Source of the DNA: Topomyia yanbarensis
Taxonomy: Eukaryota > Arthropoda > Insecta > Diptera > Culicidae
Reading direction: 5' to 3'
NCBI RefSeq assembly: GCF_030247195.1
Contig: NC_080671.1
Span: 65,719,412-65,783,411 of the forward strand
Length of the DNA stretch: 64,000 bases
Part shown: positions 44,895 through 55,055 of the stretch, one piece after another
Position numbering within the stretch: position 1 is the stretch's first letter
Layout: every line of letters starts with the position of its first letter
Made by a program: the position numbers and the translations under genes
Notes under the pieces: model-generated
Database searches by the model: none
Told to the model about the DNA's origin: nothing
Seen by the model: only the letters and a program-made list of their open reading frames with translations

Positions 44895-47559
44895 ATTTTC
44901 AGATAGAACACACATACGTCCAAATCTGTGAGAAATATGTCATTTATTGGTTGAATATTTCAAGAGATCCACGTCTATGAAAGTTGCATCCTGTCCCAAC
45001 GCGACGACGGTTCAGCTAAGTAGTTAGTAAAGATATAGGGTCGGTTTGAAAAATTGTTGGGACTTCTCGGCCTTTTAACACATTGTTCACAAGCATTATG
45101 AGCCTTCGTGCAAATAATTAAGAGGCTATATTATTTTTCCACCGTAGAAATAATGTCAATTATTTATTTACCATAACGTACACAATCACCTGTAATACTA
45201 GGGGGTCAGATTCACTGCGGACTGGTGCACTTCTTTCAGCAGTAGCCACTAGCCAAACACTTTTCCATGCAACTTCGGCAAACATTTGCGAGTTCGTGCT
45301 CAACGATGTAAATGTACGGTAACTTTTGTCCCTCCACTTTGCCTTTATTGGGCACTTGTATTTTTCAACAGTCCACCCGTATATGTACATTGTACATATA
45401 ACGGTCCTGCTAACCCAAGTTGTTTCGGATGTTGCTGGCGGTCCTTGAGTGATCGCTTCTGGGTTGTGCTGTGCAGCACTTTTTCCTTCCCACCAGCTAA
45501 ACTATGTCGACTGTGGATGTATCGCATCCACTGCAGCATTAAGCCACACATTCCACTCCAGTGGTCTCTTTCCGCAGTGAAAAGCATAGTGCACAAAACG
45601 ATGATGAGAGAAGAGGTACTTGGTTCCTATTTTCAAACATTGACAAACTGTTTTATGCTCTCAGCATTTGATTTTACTTTTTAGAGCAACAAAATGATAA
45701 TAGAATTGGTTAAAAACCACTCAGTTTCGATGAGTTGAATTTGAACTTCCCAAATATAGAAGGTATCGCGTTTTGAACACTGGTTAGTTTTTTTACAATG
45801 TGTCTACTCTGTGAAAACTATTCTGACTCACTGCTAGGTAGATTAGGCATTTTTTCTTTCCATCAGCTCGTGCTACTTCGCCTACCCTGCTGATGTCCTT
45901 GCCGGGAAACGTGATATGATGTGTAGCGTGTGCTCTCGTGGATCGAGGCCGGATGAGGATGAGCAGAAATGAATTGAACTGTTCGAGCGCGAAATTATGA
46001 GCGCCACTTTGGCTTGCGGAAAACTCAAGTGCCGAAGCGTGCCAACAATTGATACAAATATTTTGCGGCGTGTTTAACGATCCACATAAAAACGAGTGGC
46101 GCTGCTGGGTGGCTTCCATTGTCTCTAGCTATATCGGATTTCGGGTGTGGAATCTTCAGAGCAGGAACTTTCAATTCGCTTAACAGTATTTGATATTTCA
46201 TTCAATTTGATTTACGTTTACCAAACGAAAGTATAATTTAATTATGAAAGATTTCACTGAGAAAAAACCCTAATTACCATTCTTGTAACACTCAACCCGA
46301 ATCAAAAAGAGATTAATCCATATTACGATCAAGGCCTTTCATCGGTGCAGCCAAAACAAATGAACCGCAACTTTTCCGAGAAAAGCAGTAAAAACACAGA
46401 GCTTGAACTACATCAACGAAGCATCAACCCGGGCCCGGTACCTGTGGCAATCAAGAATAAACACTATCACGTTGATCGATTTTCTCACATCAACTCGGAA
46501 CTCGGTTCGGCTTTGTTCTTTGCCGATCTGATCGCGGATCTCCGGTATGTTTGTTTAACCTTTGGATCGGTGCTTCGCGATCAAAGAAAACCAGAAGTGT
46601 GGGACTTATTTTCCCCTTTGCTCCAACCTATCGAAAAGTGCTCCGCCGAAGAGGCGGGAAAGCGAAAAAAAGCAGCCGTCATGGGGTAAATTGTAATCCA
46701 TCTCGACTCGTTTGTTTGATTTCACATTTAAATAAATCATTTGTAACTCTTTCAATTTTTCAAAACAAATAAAAATATCAAAGTTGTTCGCTGGGTAAGC
46801 AGCGAGCACTGAGCAGTACCTGCGGTTGCTTGTAAACAGCTTTGAAACAAGCGATGTTCCCCAAAGGGCGGCACACCGAGGATCGTTTTTGATCTCCTCG
46901 GCAGAAGATTCCGCGCTGTGTTTAATCATCAATAATCAATCGCTGAAGCTGGCCAAATGAGGCAGCCAGGCAACAGAAGCCGTACTCGATCGAACAGATG
47001 AATGAGCAAACAGTTTGGTTGATCGAAGCGGAAGATTAGGACTTTTTATGGATATTCAAGTGTGGTGGCTATGGTTTAGGGTGATGCAAATATGGGTAGT
47101 TGGCATCATGTTGGTTAGCTGGTTTCTTAAACTGGAGTTATCCAAATTTATTGAAAAATGATCATAGGGCTCTTGAATTTTTTTTATTACGCAACTACAA
47201 TATATTCTATTCAAAAAATGATGTATCGTTCTAATAAAAAAAGAAGCAAGAGTAAGGCAAATAGACGATGAGAATAATAGGTTAATCAATATATCAATAT
47301 ATGGGATGATACAATCGTGTAACACTTGCAGTACATTATAAGATTGTATTTTCGATACAAAGCAAAACATTTGGTGATGATATATCTAACCTATCCCGGT
47401 ATGTGGTCGATAGTAATAATAACGATATTATTGTTTCAATTCGTTTATTTGACACAGGTTAACTTTTTAGCTCAACGTAGCCGTGGCTATTCATATTTTT
47501 ATAATATGCAAAATTTTAAACCAAAACGAAAAAAAATCGGTCATTTCTTGAGCACGTGA
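44895..47559. other. Intergenic DNA with unassigned open frames
   Basis: Open frames include 45286-45684 (plus), 45793-46119 (minus) and 46345-46689 (plus; 114 codons, Lys/Glu-rich end). Composition of 45180-46130 and 46340-46700 is more balanced than the AT-rich flanks. I cannot connect any of them to a family, find splice sites that join them, or exclude chance. Confidence 0.4.
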
Positions 47560-48116
47560 GCCAACTGCGTCTTGGGGGCGTTTCATTTTTTTATTGTTGT
47601 CGTACACGTCATTGTCGTCATCGCTAAAGCTAACTTAATGCTTGTAATCAGATGTTATATCTTGCTTCTTGTATTTACAGGTCACAAGCGGGATCCTGAT
47701 GATATTGATATTAGTGTCCACGTTAATGGTGCTGGCTATTAATTTTGAAGCACTGGGCGCAGATTTTGCCATTATAGCAACCGCATATTCGGTGTTATTG
47801 TAGACAGTGTATGGAATTACATTTCCGTAGATGATCACGACTTTCCTTAGCAGTTTCTGAGCATGACTTTCCGTAATATGCCGTCCGATCACATAACTGG
47901 TACGTATTTATTCGTCCTTAATATGCGCCTTATGTTTTGTGCAGGGTCATTTAGGAAGCAATAGGTTAGTCCAACCGCATTCTCACTAAAACTCCTTCGA
48001 AAATGCCTGGAAAATAGTTTCTCGCTGTGTCGTAGGGATGTTAGGTCATATTTCTTGAAATCTGTGCGCAGCCTATATAAAAATCTGTGCAAATCTATGC
48101 TAAAGTAAACGTACAA
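47560..48116 (-). pseudogene. Unidentified coding-like fragment
   Basis: On the minus strand two overlapping frames read plausibly as one protein. The first (48116-47889) has 'TDFKKYDLTSLRHSEKLF' and 'NIRRILRTNKYVPVM'. The second (47892-47635) continues with 'IGRHITESHAQKLLRKVVII', 'IPYTVYNNTEYAVAIMAK' and 'INIIRIPLVTCKYKKQDIT'. An acidic tail follows in another frame ('SFSDDDNDVYDNNKKMKRPQ'). The mixed residues and continuity across the overlap look like decayed coding sequence with frameshifts and not chance. I do not recognise the family; mobile-element origin is possible. No intact frame is present. Confidence 0.4.
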
Positions 48117-48412
48117 ATTTGTATCAAAACAAGAAGTGGCGACCTTTTTTTATCTTATTGGAGGCAAAAATTGAGCGCGAGGTCAAAAATTGAGAAATCT
48201 GTGCTAGTTTGTGCATTGTAACACAACACTGTGCAAATCTGTGCATTAAAACAGAAAACTGTAGAAATCTGTGCAGTTTTAAAAATCTGTGTAGAACATT
48301 GGAAATCTTTGAAACGTAGATTAATCTGTATATCTGGCATCCCTGCTGTATCGTCTTTAATGGATCCAACTTCTCCAACTTCAACTATATTTACAGAATG
48401 TAAAATAAACAA

Positions 48413-48793
48413 TTAATGGTGAGAGTCTGTCTGATTCCGGACGAGCAACTTGTCGTTGCGTGCAGAGATCTTTTTTCGCGTCAGAGAAACATTTACATCT
48501 ACGCCAACTGTATCTTGGGGGCTACAAATATCTCTCTCGTCGCCGCACACGTCCATGTCATTTGACTTCGATGTTTTCATGTTGATTTTAGTGTTGTCAT
48601 ACCGAGCGGAAGAAAATAACTTCAGAATACCAAATTCAGGTATACTGTACCCAATACTTGAACAGCACAATAAGGTATTAAAGAGCCTTGCATAAGAGGT
48701 AAAATACCTGAAATGACAACTGAGACATGCACTATGAATAACTAGTTGATAATGAAACGAGTTATTATAATAGCTGAATAATAACAAAGGCAT
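48413..48793 (-). pseudogene. Second fragment related to the 47.6 kb coding-like tail
   Basis: The end of this minus-strand frame has 'SNDMDVCGDERDICSPQDTV', which resembles the acidic tail 'SDDDNDVYDNNKKMKRPQDA' read from 47620-47570. At DNA level both contain 'gccaactg..tcttgggggc' and 'tcg.cg.acacgtc.atgtc' blocks in the same order. The upstream half of the frame is AT-rich and may not belong. This suggests two copies of one unknown sequence about 0.9 kb apart. Confidence 0.35.
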
Positions 48794-48826
48794 TCAATAA
48801 GGTATTGATTTGGTATTTGTAAAAAT

Positions 48827-48960
48827 CACTGGAATACATAAATATTAGTAAAATAAAGTATTATATCTCATTGAGGTATTAAGCAGATATTGAAGAATGC
48901 TTCAATACCTGCTTAATACCTCAATGAGGCATTAATAATCAATGTATTCCAGGTTTTGGT
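48827..48960. repeat. Hairpin MITE with a near-perfect 29-bp stem
   Basis: Bases 48867-48895 and 48900-48928 are inverted repeats (ctcattgaggtattaagcag…) with one mismatch and a 4-base loop. Outer blocks 'ctggaatacat' (48829) and 'atgtattccag' (48941) extend the symmetry with a few interruptions. The compact stem could also form a precursor-like RNA hairpin, but no expression evidence exists. Confidence 0.75.
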
Positions 48961-50804
48961 ATGATACCAGAAAATAGTATGCTCGGGTTATTTGTCAGTT
49001 ATTTTCTCCTGGTCGGGTAAACAAACACGTGCTTTAAGTTGCTCTGCGAAATGAATTTTTCGCCTGGGGAAAATTGTTGAACGTTATCAGCACCGCGTGT
49101 CTAACATGGTCGAGCTGGATGAAAGTGACTTCCGAAAACCGAAACGCCGTCAGCAAATGTTTCACATTACGAATGCTAGGTCTTATGTGAAAAGACCGGA
49201 AGTCTATGGAAATCGTATTAGGCCGAAAAATCACATTTTGAAGTAGAATACTTCTAACGTTTCAATATAGGAGTCCCGATTTTTTAAATGCTAATATATG
49301 CCGTTGTATTGAACGAAAAAATAAGATTAGTGCGCTGTCTGATTGGAAATATGTACAACAATTTTGTATCAAATTGCATAGGATGTACAATCACTAAAAA
49401 TAACGGAAATAATGGATTTTATGAAAGCAGTAATTATCTAATCCATGATTGGTCGGTGAAATTTAATCAAGTAGCGAGTGTTGCTAGGACTGCCCCTTTG
49501 TCATCGAATGAACTGCAACACGTATAAAAAGGGAACATAAGAAAAATTCGTTAGTTTGTGTTCTGACGTTGTAAACGTAGCAGCTGCTGCGTTTCATGTC
49601 AGCTCATGTTCTTCGGTGGTAGGTAATACACCCCATGGCTGCCGCCAGGTGCTGAAAGAATTTCATGCGTGCCAGTTTCATGGTTGCACAGAAGATACAA
49701 TGATGACATACCACACCACAGAAACAGCAGAAAGCTCTTTCTTTTGGAGCTGGAGGGGGTGATGGGGTGGTTTGGTGCGAGAAAGTCTCGCTCTGTTGCT
49801 CTTTAAATTATATGTGACGTCAGATGCGTGTACAGATCAATTCACCCCGGCGCCTGTTCTAGAGTGCACTGCGATGTGTACATTGATGTATGTATTGGTT
49901 CGTTTTCCTCTGACAAGCGGTAGTGCGGAAGTGATTGACGATTAGATAAGCACTGGTTGTTTCGTTGTGTAAAGGAGAGGGTGTTGGCTTAATGGATGCT
50001 GCTATTATGATTTTCTGCTTATGATTTGATGCGAGTTACTTCGTAAAGCTTAATTACAAGTTTATAGGGCTTTTGTACACTACCCGGAGAAATTTAAAAT
50101 ATTCGGCTCTCGGGGCAAGCTGGGAAAAGGTTTTACGTATCTTCAATATTTAAACACAGTTAAATAAGGATACGTAAAACCAGATTAATTGTATAACAGC
50201 TCAATGCATGACGGGATTTTTACATCCACATTAAGGCCGGCTTAGTTTATGTGTGGCTAAGAAACCTACTTGGTTAAGGTTTGAGCATATTATTATTTAG
50301 AAATAGATGGGGTAAAACGCGCCCCTAAGGAAATATGATCATAGCATAGCTATAGAATATTAAATAAATATCATTTTCCCCTGTAATCCCCGCTTTGCAA
50401 AATATTCAAAAACATGTAAAATATGCAATGTTTCAACATCATTATAAATTGCACTTTGAAAAATGGGCAGGGCAAAACGCACTTGTGCGGTGGTAAACTT
50501 TAACAAAACAAGGGGGCATCATTCACTAAAACAACTAAACAGAAAGCTCGCAGGGCAAACACTTAACCATGAGAAGGTAGTCAAAATTGTAGAATTCATA
50601 TTAACAGCCTAAAGTGTATTCAGCTTCACTCCGGTTATGCGTCTGACATTACCCACCCATCCTTTTTTGTTGATGAGACTCAGTTATATTGATGGAATAA
50701 AAGTGATTTGTTCTATGATACTTAATAAATACCTGATATGATGAAACTGGAAACAGTCAATTTTAGTAAGCCTAAGCTCCTTTTTCAGCAGTAGTAAATG
50801 TTTC
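48961..50804. other. Intergenic DNA, no recognised gene
   Basis: Several short frames (49034-49234, 49288-49527, 49556-49762) have no recognisable domain. The part 49560-49990 is more GC-rich than its surroundings and could be regulatory or exonic, but nothing identifies it. Confidence 0.35.
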
Positions 50805-51741
50805 CTTTTTTTATTCAGTTCATTTATTTGATAGGCACAAATGCGTTAGCTTGGCGGTGCCAAATTCTTTACATTTTAAATACTTAAAACTAGGATGTTA
50901 CAATATTCAGATATTTTTTGATTATATTTTTATATTGAGAGGAAGGATTCTACAGCTATTTAAGATTAGAAATACACTTCTATATTCTAGTGGAGGCAAG
51001 AAAAATTTTAAAACAAGGAAGTTTGATATTCAAAAGGGGGAGAAATAGTTAATTACGAAATATTTTACAGTTATCTTAAAACTAAAAATATAGTTTGGTA
51101 TATAATGGGGGGGAATAAGTTTTTATGAGAAATTTCACAGTCTATCTTAAAACTAGGGATACAATTCTATTAACAAGATGGAGGACAATAGTTTTAATGA
51201 AGAAAAAAATAACAGCTATCTTAAAGCTAGAAATACATAATTCAAATTTGATTTTTTGATGGAGACTTAGCTTGATTAAGATGTTTAAAGGGGGGCCTAT
51301 TTCCATCATCGGTGTAGCAGCAGTTGTATCAAGGTCAAGGAGAGAAGGCGTATATGATGACATGGAAAGCAGAGCAGAACTTCTTTCGGGCAAACGGGAG
51401 ATCAGCGACACAGTGTCTTGTCAGTAGGTCGTCGAGCATCGGGTTGGCGGATGGTATTCTTCAGACCCGCGGGAAGTTATCAGACCATCGGGTCGCTCTC
51501 GCTTCAATTTCCTTCTTTGCAGGACGATGGCGGTCGCATAGTGACACTCTGGCACTGGTCGGGTCTACAAAGCAGGACAGGGAGCTTCTGGAAACAAGAA
51601 ATAAGAGAGAGGGACTAAATTGGGATGTTTATCGTTTTTATAAAGATGTAAATAAGGGACATATAGGGGAGATCGCGTTTTGCCAGCTATCCCGAACTGG
51701 GACATTGGGTGGTCTACCTCGGGCCTGAAGGGAATTTTTTA
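50805..51741 (-). mobile_element. 5'-truncated sister copy of the RNase H LINE
   Basis: The whole segment aligns with 18460-19420. It shares the 'gataggcacaaatgcgttag' end, the 'atcttaaaactag' tandem repeats, 'gcagttgtatcaaggacagg'-like and 'agagaaggcgtatatg' blocks, and finally 'gggacatataggggagatcg' through 'cctgaagggaatt'. Similarity stops at 51741, inside what would be the last ORF2 codons, so the copy is 5'-truncated as typical of target-primed reverse transcription. The plus-strand open frame at 51324-51728 is antisense to this element and is not a gene. Confidence 0.85.
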
Positions 51742-52460
51742 ACCCTTCGGAAGTCGCGCAAATGGCTCACTGAACACCCGCAGCAGCTCTAAGACGATTT
51801 CGCTAGATTTTCAGAGCAGCGTGGACTCAGTGCACTAGCGAGACTGCCGGATGGTTAAAGGCATTAATTCTGAGGACTCTAGATAGTCACTAGAAACTGC
51901 ATGAAATTTTGAAAAGTTCCTAATGAAAAAAATATCAGCCCTAAGATAATGGCAAATAAAAATCCTAAAATAAGTTCTCCATCTGAAAGGCTATAGTTAC
52001 TAAAGTAAATGTATAGTACATAGACGAATCATTGATTTTAAATTTTACTTTAATATTTATTTACAAGTTACAATCTATTTTAATTACAACAATAGGTATT
52101 CTGAGATTTAAAGTATTCATCGGCTAACCGAGAATGACAATCCCTGACGGTGCTAGAAAAAGAAATGTTTCCTAGACCTCACATTTACAAGATGTTGAAG
52201 ACGCCAAATCGGAGTGAGTAGAAAAATATCCAGGTAATGTTCGAAAACGAAGAGAATGCTACAAGTTACTTTAAATCTTCTGATCTGGCGAGCAATTTGC
52301 AGACTCGGAGAAACAGTTCAACTCACATATTCTTCATTTGACGTCTGTGGTATCACGTTAACATAATTTTATGATATTTTCAATTTAAATGAAACTACTT
52401 TCAAGACTGACACTGGCCTGGCGGATCAGAAGGTAACGAGATGAGTCACTTGTTGTATGT
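51742..52460. other. Spacer, no gene recognised
   Basis: AT-rich sequence without repeats or frames of note. Confidence 0.4.
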
Positions 52461-52760
52461 CCAATAGAGTGGCTCGAATATGACATTTTTCAGCACAGCA
52501 CTTATCGAGTTCCTTTTGTGGTCCCAAATGCCTGTGCAAAGTTTGGGAGCGGTCGGTTGCTTCCCGAGTTTGCGCATTGCGTTCAAAATTTGTATGGGAT
52601 TGTAAATAGAGAAATCAATTATTTTGCATTTTTGTTAATAAAGATCGCTATTTCATTCACTATGAAAAACCAGCTTTATAAAACTACAGTTCAAACCTTG
52701 GTTAACAACTTTGTCGAAGACGGTAACTATAGCTACGAGTTTTCAAAAAATAGTTTGTAA
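52461..52760. repeat. Single-arm fragment related to the hAT-like foldbacks
   Basis: Order and wording ('gttccttttgtggtcccaaa', 'gtgcaaagtttgggagcggt', 'aaatttgtatgggattgtaa') parallel the arms of the foldbacks at 35335-36225 and 38178-38968 ('gcaaatt.tggtaccaatcg', 'tatatggaaattagtatgga'). Only one arm is present here. It also ends with the recurring 'aactttgtcgaagac' motif. Confidence 0.5.
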
Positions 52761-53037
52761 CGATTTTAAAACTTATGGTTCAATCCAAATCCAGAAATTT
52801 ATTATTTATTTGAACACTGTCAGTACAACACGACACCGATACTTTAAACTTAAATAAATGAGAATATAGTCATCGCAGAGACTTGGTACTTTTGAATGAA
52901 AAGTTCAGAATGAATTGCTGAATAACATAGACGTAGTCAGAAAATGAAAAAAGGGAGGGTGTGGCTTGTGTACTACCCAGTTCCCTGTTTAGATTGTTTA
53001 GTATAACATAGAGAGCACATCTTCAACGCAGGTTTGT

Positions 53038-53832
53038 AACGCCGAATTAAAAATTAATCTTACGTGTTTGAGTGCTACTATTTAAGGGCGCTACTGTTAT
53101 CTCATTTAAAATGGTACAACGGTTTATAAGTTTTACATATTTTAAAACCGTATTTCTTAGCCGTTCATAGACTGTTGGCGATAGATCTTGAAGTTTACGA
53201 GTTTCGTGAAAACCTTTATTGAGGAATTACAAAATTCTACGATAACGAAGAATATTTTAGGTTAGGGAGCTTTTACAGTAAAAATAATGATTCAACTTAC
53301 TATAGTAGCTTCGCTATCGCGCAACAATAATAGCGGGTTAAAGGATGTTAACTTGTAGGAACCTTGTAGATAATTTTAATTAGTTTTACGTTAGGCTTAG
53401 TAGTAATTTAGTTTTACCTGCCCTGCTTTTTAGCTTACACTTACAGGTTATGGTTCGCTACAGTTGCACATTGCTGTATGCTCTATTTAGGAAAATTTTA
53501 GGTTTAATTCAGTTAATACAGAAATTCATTGTTATTTAGTTCTTACCACGTAGATTAGGAATCAACAGTACTGAAACCGTAATTATATATGAAATATTAG
53601 CTTTAAGTAGACAAAGTATTCTTAATTATATCTAAGTAGGAGCAACAACGTTTTATCTCTGGCTTCACGCACTAATGTTTTCGTTTTATTTCTCGTCGTC
53701 GTCCTCTCTAACCCTTTTCGCTGTGACCTTTACTAGTCGATCCTTCTGTCAGTCGGCGGGTAGGGCTGGCGGTCGCAGTCAACTCGAAGCAGGGGTGTGC
53801 ACGGCGCGGTGATCGATGTTGCGCAACTAACA
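53038..53832 (-). repeat. Putative 3' LTR of the BEL/Pao element
   Basis: On the minus strand a purine tract (ttgaagggggga, 53833-53844) is followed by TGTTAGTTGCGCAACA, a standard LTR start with TG. An AATAAA signal occurs further on (plus-strand TTTATT near 53214). The 3' boundary is a guess at 'ggcgttaca' near 53038 because no matching 5' LTR exists in the window. Confidence 0.5.
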
Positions 53833-53844
53833 TCCCCCCTTCAA

Positions 53845-54150
53845 TGCAGCGAAGATCCGCATGAGATGCATTCATTCCTACGTCAACGTCGAGTACCGCA
53901 AGCTTGACTGTTGCACTGTGGCCCACCTGACTTGCCCATCTGGCGAAACCTTGGTAGCAATCACCCGTCCCTTGGGCCAGCAATTGCGAGGAAGCCTTTC
54001 GTCGACGATGACTACAATGTCGTTGATCTCGATTGGCTTCACTTTCGTGAACCACTTTGTTCTGCGGGTCAGAGAAGGAAGGTAGTCACGGAGCCATTGA
54101 CGCCAGAACTGGTTCGCCATGGTTTGCGCTAGTCGCCAGTTCTGTTTCAA
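53845..54150 (-). pseudogene. BEL/Pao integrase C-terminal domain (DUF5641-like)
   Basis: The frame reads 'NQFWRQWLRDYLPSLTRRTK', 'INDIVVIVDERLPRNCWPKG' and 'RVIATKVSPDGQVRWATVQ', the standard domain that ends BEL/Pao Pol. It is out of frame with the integrase core upstream because of an indel near 54152. The following codons run to the purine tract that precedes the LTR. Confidence 0.8.
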
Positions 54151-54154
54151 AAAT

Positions 54155-54982
54155 TCAGGATTGTTGTCGATCTAGTCCACTCCATGGAGGCAATCCATTA
54201 GACGATCCAAAGATGAAGTGGTTCGGTGTTAATACGGGAGATTGGTCATCATCAAGTGGAATATCGGTGAGAGGTCGTGAGTTCACGATGCTTTCTACTT
54301 CTATGAGTATGCTCCTTAGACTTTCATCAGTTGGCAAACGATTTGGAAGCAACTTACTCAGATTTTGTTTGACTGTGCGAATTAGCCTTTCCCATGCTCC
54401 TTCCATATGAGGAGACATGGGAGGGATAAAACTCCACTTCGTGTGTGGCGTGGTAAACTCTGCTACAATCTTCTCGTGGCTCAGCTCGGCGAGTGCTGCT
54501 TCCTTGTTAGCTCCGACAAAGTTTATACCACGGTCGCTATATATGGTGATTGGTGCCCCTCTCCGGGCGATTACGTTGCGTAGAGCCATGATGCATGAGT
54601 CGGCTGTGAGAGAATGTGCAACTTCTAAGTGGATGGCACGTACGGTGAGGCAGATTACGAGGACACCCCAGCGTTTCTCCGTTCGACGACCAATGCGTAC
54701 TGTCATTGGACCGAAGTAGTCCACCCCGATGTGGCTGAAAGGGCAGCTGTAGGCTGCTAGGCGTGAAGCTGGTAGGTCGCTCATCATCGGTGCCCGCGGA
54801 CGAGCGCGTTCATTTTTGCAGAACTGGCAGCTGTTGCGTACTGATTTGTAGAGGACCTTCAAACGGGGAATGTAGTAGCGTTGCTTCACCTCATTTATTA
54901 TGGTCTCATGATTTTGATGTAGAAACCTTTGATGAGCGTCCATCACCAGAAGTTTGGTTACGCTATGTTTTCGGGGTAGCAT
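54155..54982 (-). pseudogene. BEL/Pao integrase core
   Basis: The 275-codon frame contains the N-terminal zinc-binding region ('LVMDAHQRFLHQNHETII' and 'SCQFCKNERARP') and the catalytic core. The first Asp is in 'HIGVDYFGPMTV', the second in 'ITIYSDRGINFVGA' (the usual Asn-Gly pair has become Arg-Gly) and the Glu is in 'MEGAWERLIRTVK'. It would insert the cDNA into the host genome. It is separated from RNase H (55056) and from the C-terminal domain (54150) by frameshifts or stops, so this copy is inactive. Confidence 0.88.
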
Positions 54983-55055
54983 GATTGGATTAGCTACGCT
55001 GCTATCAATAAACTTACAAGCGTTCGTTCGCCCGCGATTCCTTAGGACCCCCTTC

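Noticed and set aside
46345..46689. 114-codon plus-strand frame ending KRKKAAVMG
   Set aside because: No domain, no splice context and no similarity to anything I recognise; length is within chance for this composition, so it is not listed as a gene.
51324..51728. 134-codon plus-strand open frame
   Set aside because: It is antisense to the 3' UTR and ORF2 end of the truncated LINE copy at 50805-51741; the homologous stretch at 18950-19420 does not preserve it.
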